The notes under the pieces: model-generated
Told to the model about the DNA's origin: nothing
Seen by the model: only the letters and a program-made list of their open reading frames with translations
The model's database searches: none
Shown: positions 63,598 to 64,000 of the stretch, piece after piece
Numbering within the stretch: position 1 is the stretch's first letter
How the letters are laid out: the number at the start of each line of letters is the position of its first letter
Assembly: GCF_900187455.1 (NCBI RefSeq)
Contig: NZ_FYDX01000007.1
Location: 372,001-436,000, forward strand
DNA length: 64,000 nucleotides
Source: Pseudomonas sp. Irchel 3E13
GTDB taxonomy: Bacteria; Pseudomonadota; Gammaproteobacteria; Pseudomonadales; Pseudomonadaceae
Reading direction: 5' to 3'
Made by a program: the position numbers and the translations under genes

Positions 63598-64000
63598 ATG
63601 GAAGACTTGAGCTTCAAAGCGCTCATGGCCCTCGCGGGGGCTAACAAGCTGATCACCGGGGCGGTGGTAACAACCTTGCTCTCGGTCATCCTGATCAAGG
63701 TCTACTGGGAACAGGTCAGCTACTTCGCCATGCGCGTGTGGCACGGCTTCCCGCTGATCGGCACCGTCGCACGGCTGTCGCGTGACGGCATGATCATCGA
63801 CAACAAGAACTGGCTCCAGAACGAGACAGCGCTGTGTAACAACTACTACGACTACTACAAGGAAATCGGCGAGAAGAACGCCGACTACTACAACAAGTCC
63901 GAAGCCTATCTCGACGCCATCGGCGAAGGTGGTCGTCGCGAGCGTCCGACCTGGGTGCTGGTGCTGATCTTCCTGCTGATCATGTTCGAGGCCGTGGGTT
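63598..64000 (+). CDS. Unrecognised tyrosine-rich membrane protein, partial
   Basis: The frame starts at ATG 63598 (AAGGA seven bases upstream) and is open to the window edge, giving about 134 residues. It has an N-terminal helix (about 14-36, ANKLITGAVVTTLLSVILIK), a cytoplasmic or periplasmic stretch rich in Tyr and Asn (CNNYYDYYKEIGEKNADYYN), and the start of a second helix (RPTWVLVLIFLLIMFEAVG). I recognise no family. It follows the OmpA-family lipoprotein by 15 nt on the same strand, so the two may act together across the envelope. Confidence 0.75.
   Translation, partial: MEDLSFKALMALAGANKLITGAVVTTLLSVILIKVYWEQVSYFAMRVWHGFPLIGTVARLSRDGMIIDNKNWLQNETALCNNYYDYYKEIGEKNADYYNKSEAYLDAIGEGGRRERPTWVLVLIFLLIMFEAVG

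Overview
The window is chromosomal core DNA from a Pseudomonas, most likely of the P. fluorescens complex. The evidence is the gene set and order, which match from memory the P. aeruginosa block running from the ubi/pepP/zapA/6S RNA genes to glnK-amtB. Other support is the Pseudomonas-typical proteins AlgP, Rsd/AlgQ, AlgR, SutA, a Mg-type HemB and class I CyaA, a high-GC codon style, and copies of the repetitive extragenic palindrome family with core GGAGCGAGCTTGCTCGC. No rRNA, tRNA, IS element, prophage or CRISPR array was seen.

Layout. 1-1700: an iron(III) ABC transporter (partial permease and binding protein) with a candidate Fur box. 1708-6077: the leftward operon ygfB-pepP-ubiH-ubiI. 6228-7644: a zapB-like gene, zapA, 6S RNA and ygfA. 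7659-15564: a small membrane protein, an EVE-domain protein, a three-gene HlyD/RbbA/YhhJ exporter, a FliL-like secreted protein, a quinone oxidoreductase and ChaC. 15851-20227: a ferredoxin reductase gene coupled to ubiD, then rho and trxA. 20467-25211: ppx and ppk1 with overlapping 3' ends, and hemB. 25420-30431: DedA, a sterol desaturase overlapping it tail to tail, elbB, a YaiI family gene and an FTR1-type iron permease carrying cytochrome c. 30750-33966: a four-gene envelope lipoprotein locus (COG3014, YcfL, LpoB-like, CsgG-like) behind a clear sigma-70 promoter and a dyad. 34118-37865: an RhtB exporter, a small MscS protein, a YheS-type ABC-F protein and a TIGR02444 protein. 37841-46300: the alginate-associated cluster algP, an FKBP isomerase, rsd, dsbB, hemYXDC and algR. 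46604-49474: argH, a glutathione transferase and two small conserved genes. 49648-58815: cyaA, rnk, a DUF1289 gene, cyaY, the co-directional lptM-lysA-dapF-DUF484-xerC-HAD operon, and sutA. 59293-61682: glnK-amtB, with an NtrC-type dyad and a sigma-54 promoter, and ubiK. 61888-64000: an OmpA-family glycine-zipper lipoprotein and an unrecognised tyrosine-rich membrane protein running off the edge.

Themes. Four proteins of ubiquinone synthesis are here (UbiI, UbiH, UbiD, UbiK), as are three haem enzymes or their partners (HemB, HemC, HemD, with HemX/HemY), polyphosphate turnover (Ppx/Ppk1), global regulators (6S RNA, Rho, Rsd, SutA, AlgR, CyaA) and nitrogen sensing (GlnK/AmtB). Most of the window is ordinary housekeeping DNA. 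The least explained parts are the four-gene lipoprotein locus, the right-edge OmpA/membrane-protein pair, the DedA/desaturase antisense overlap, and several unassigned palindromes.
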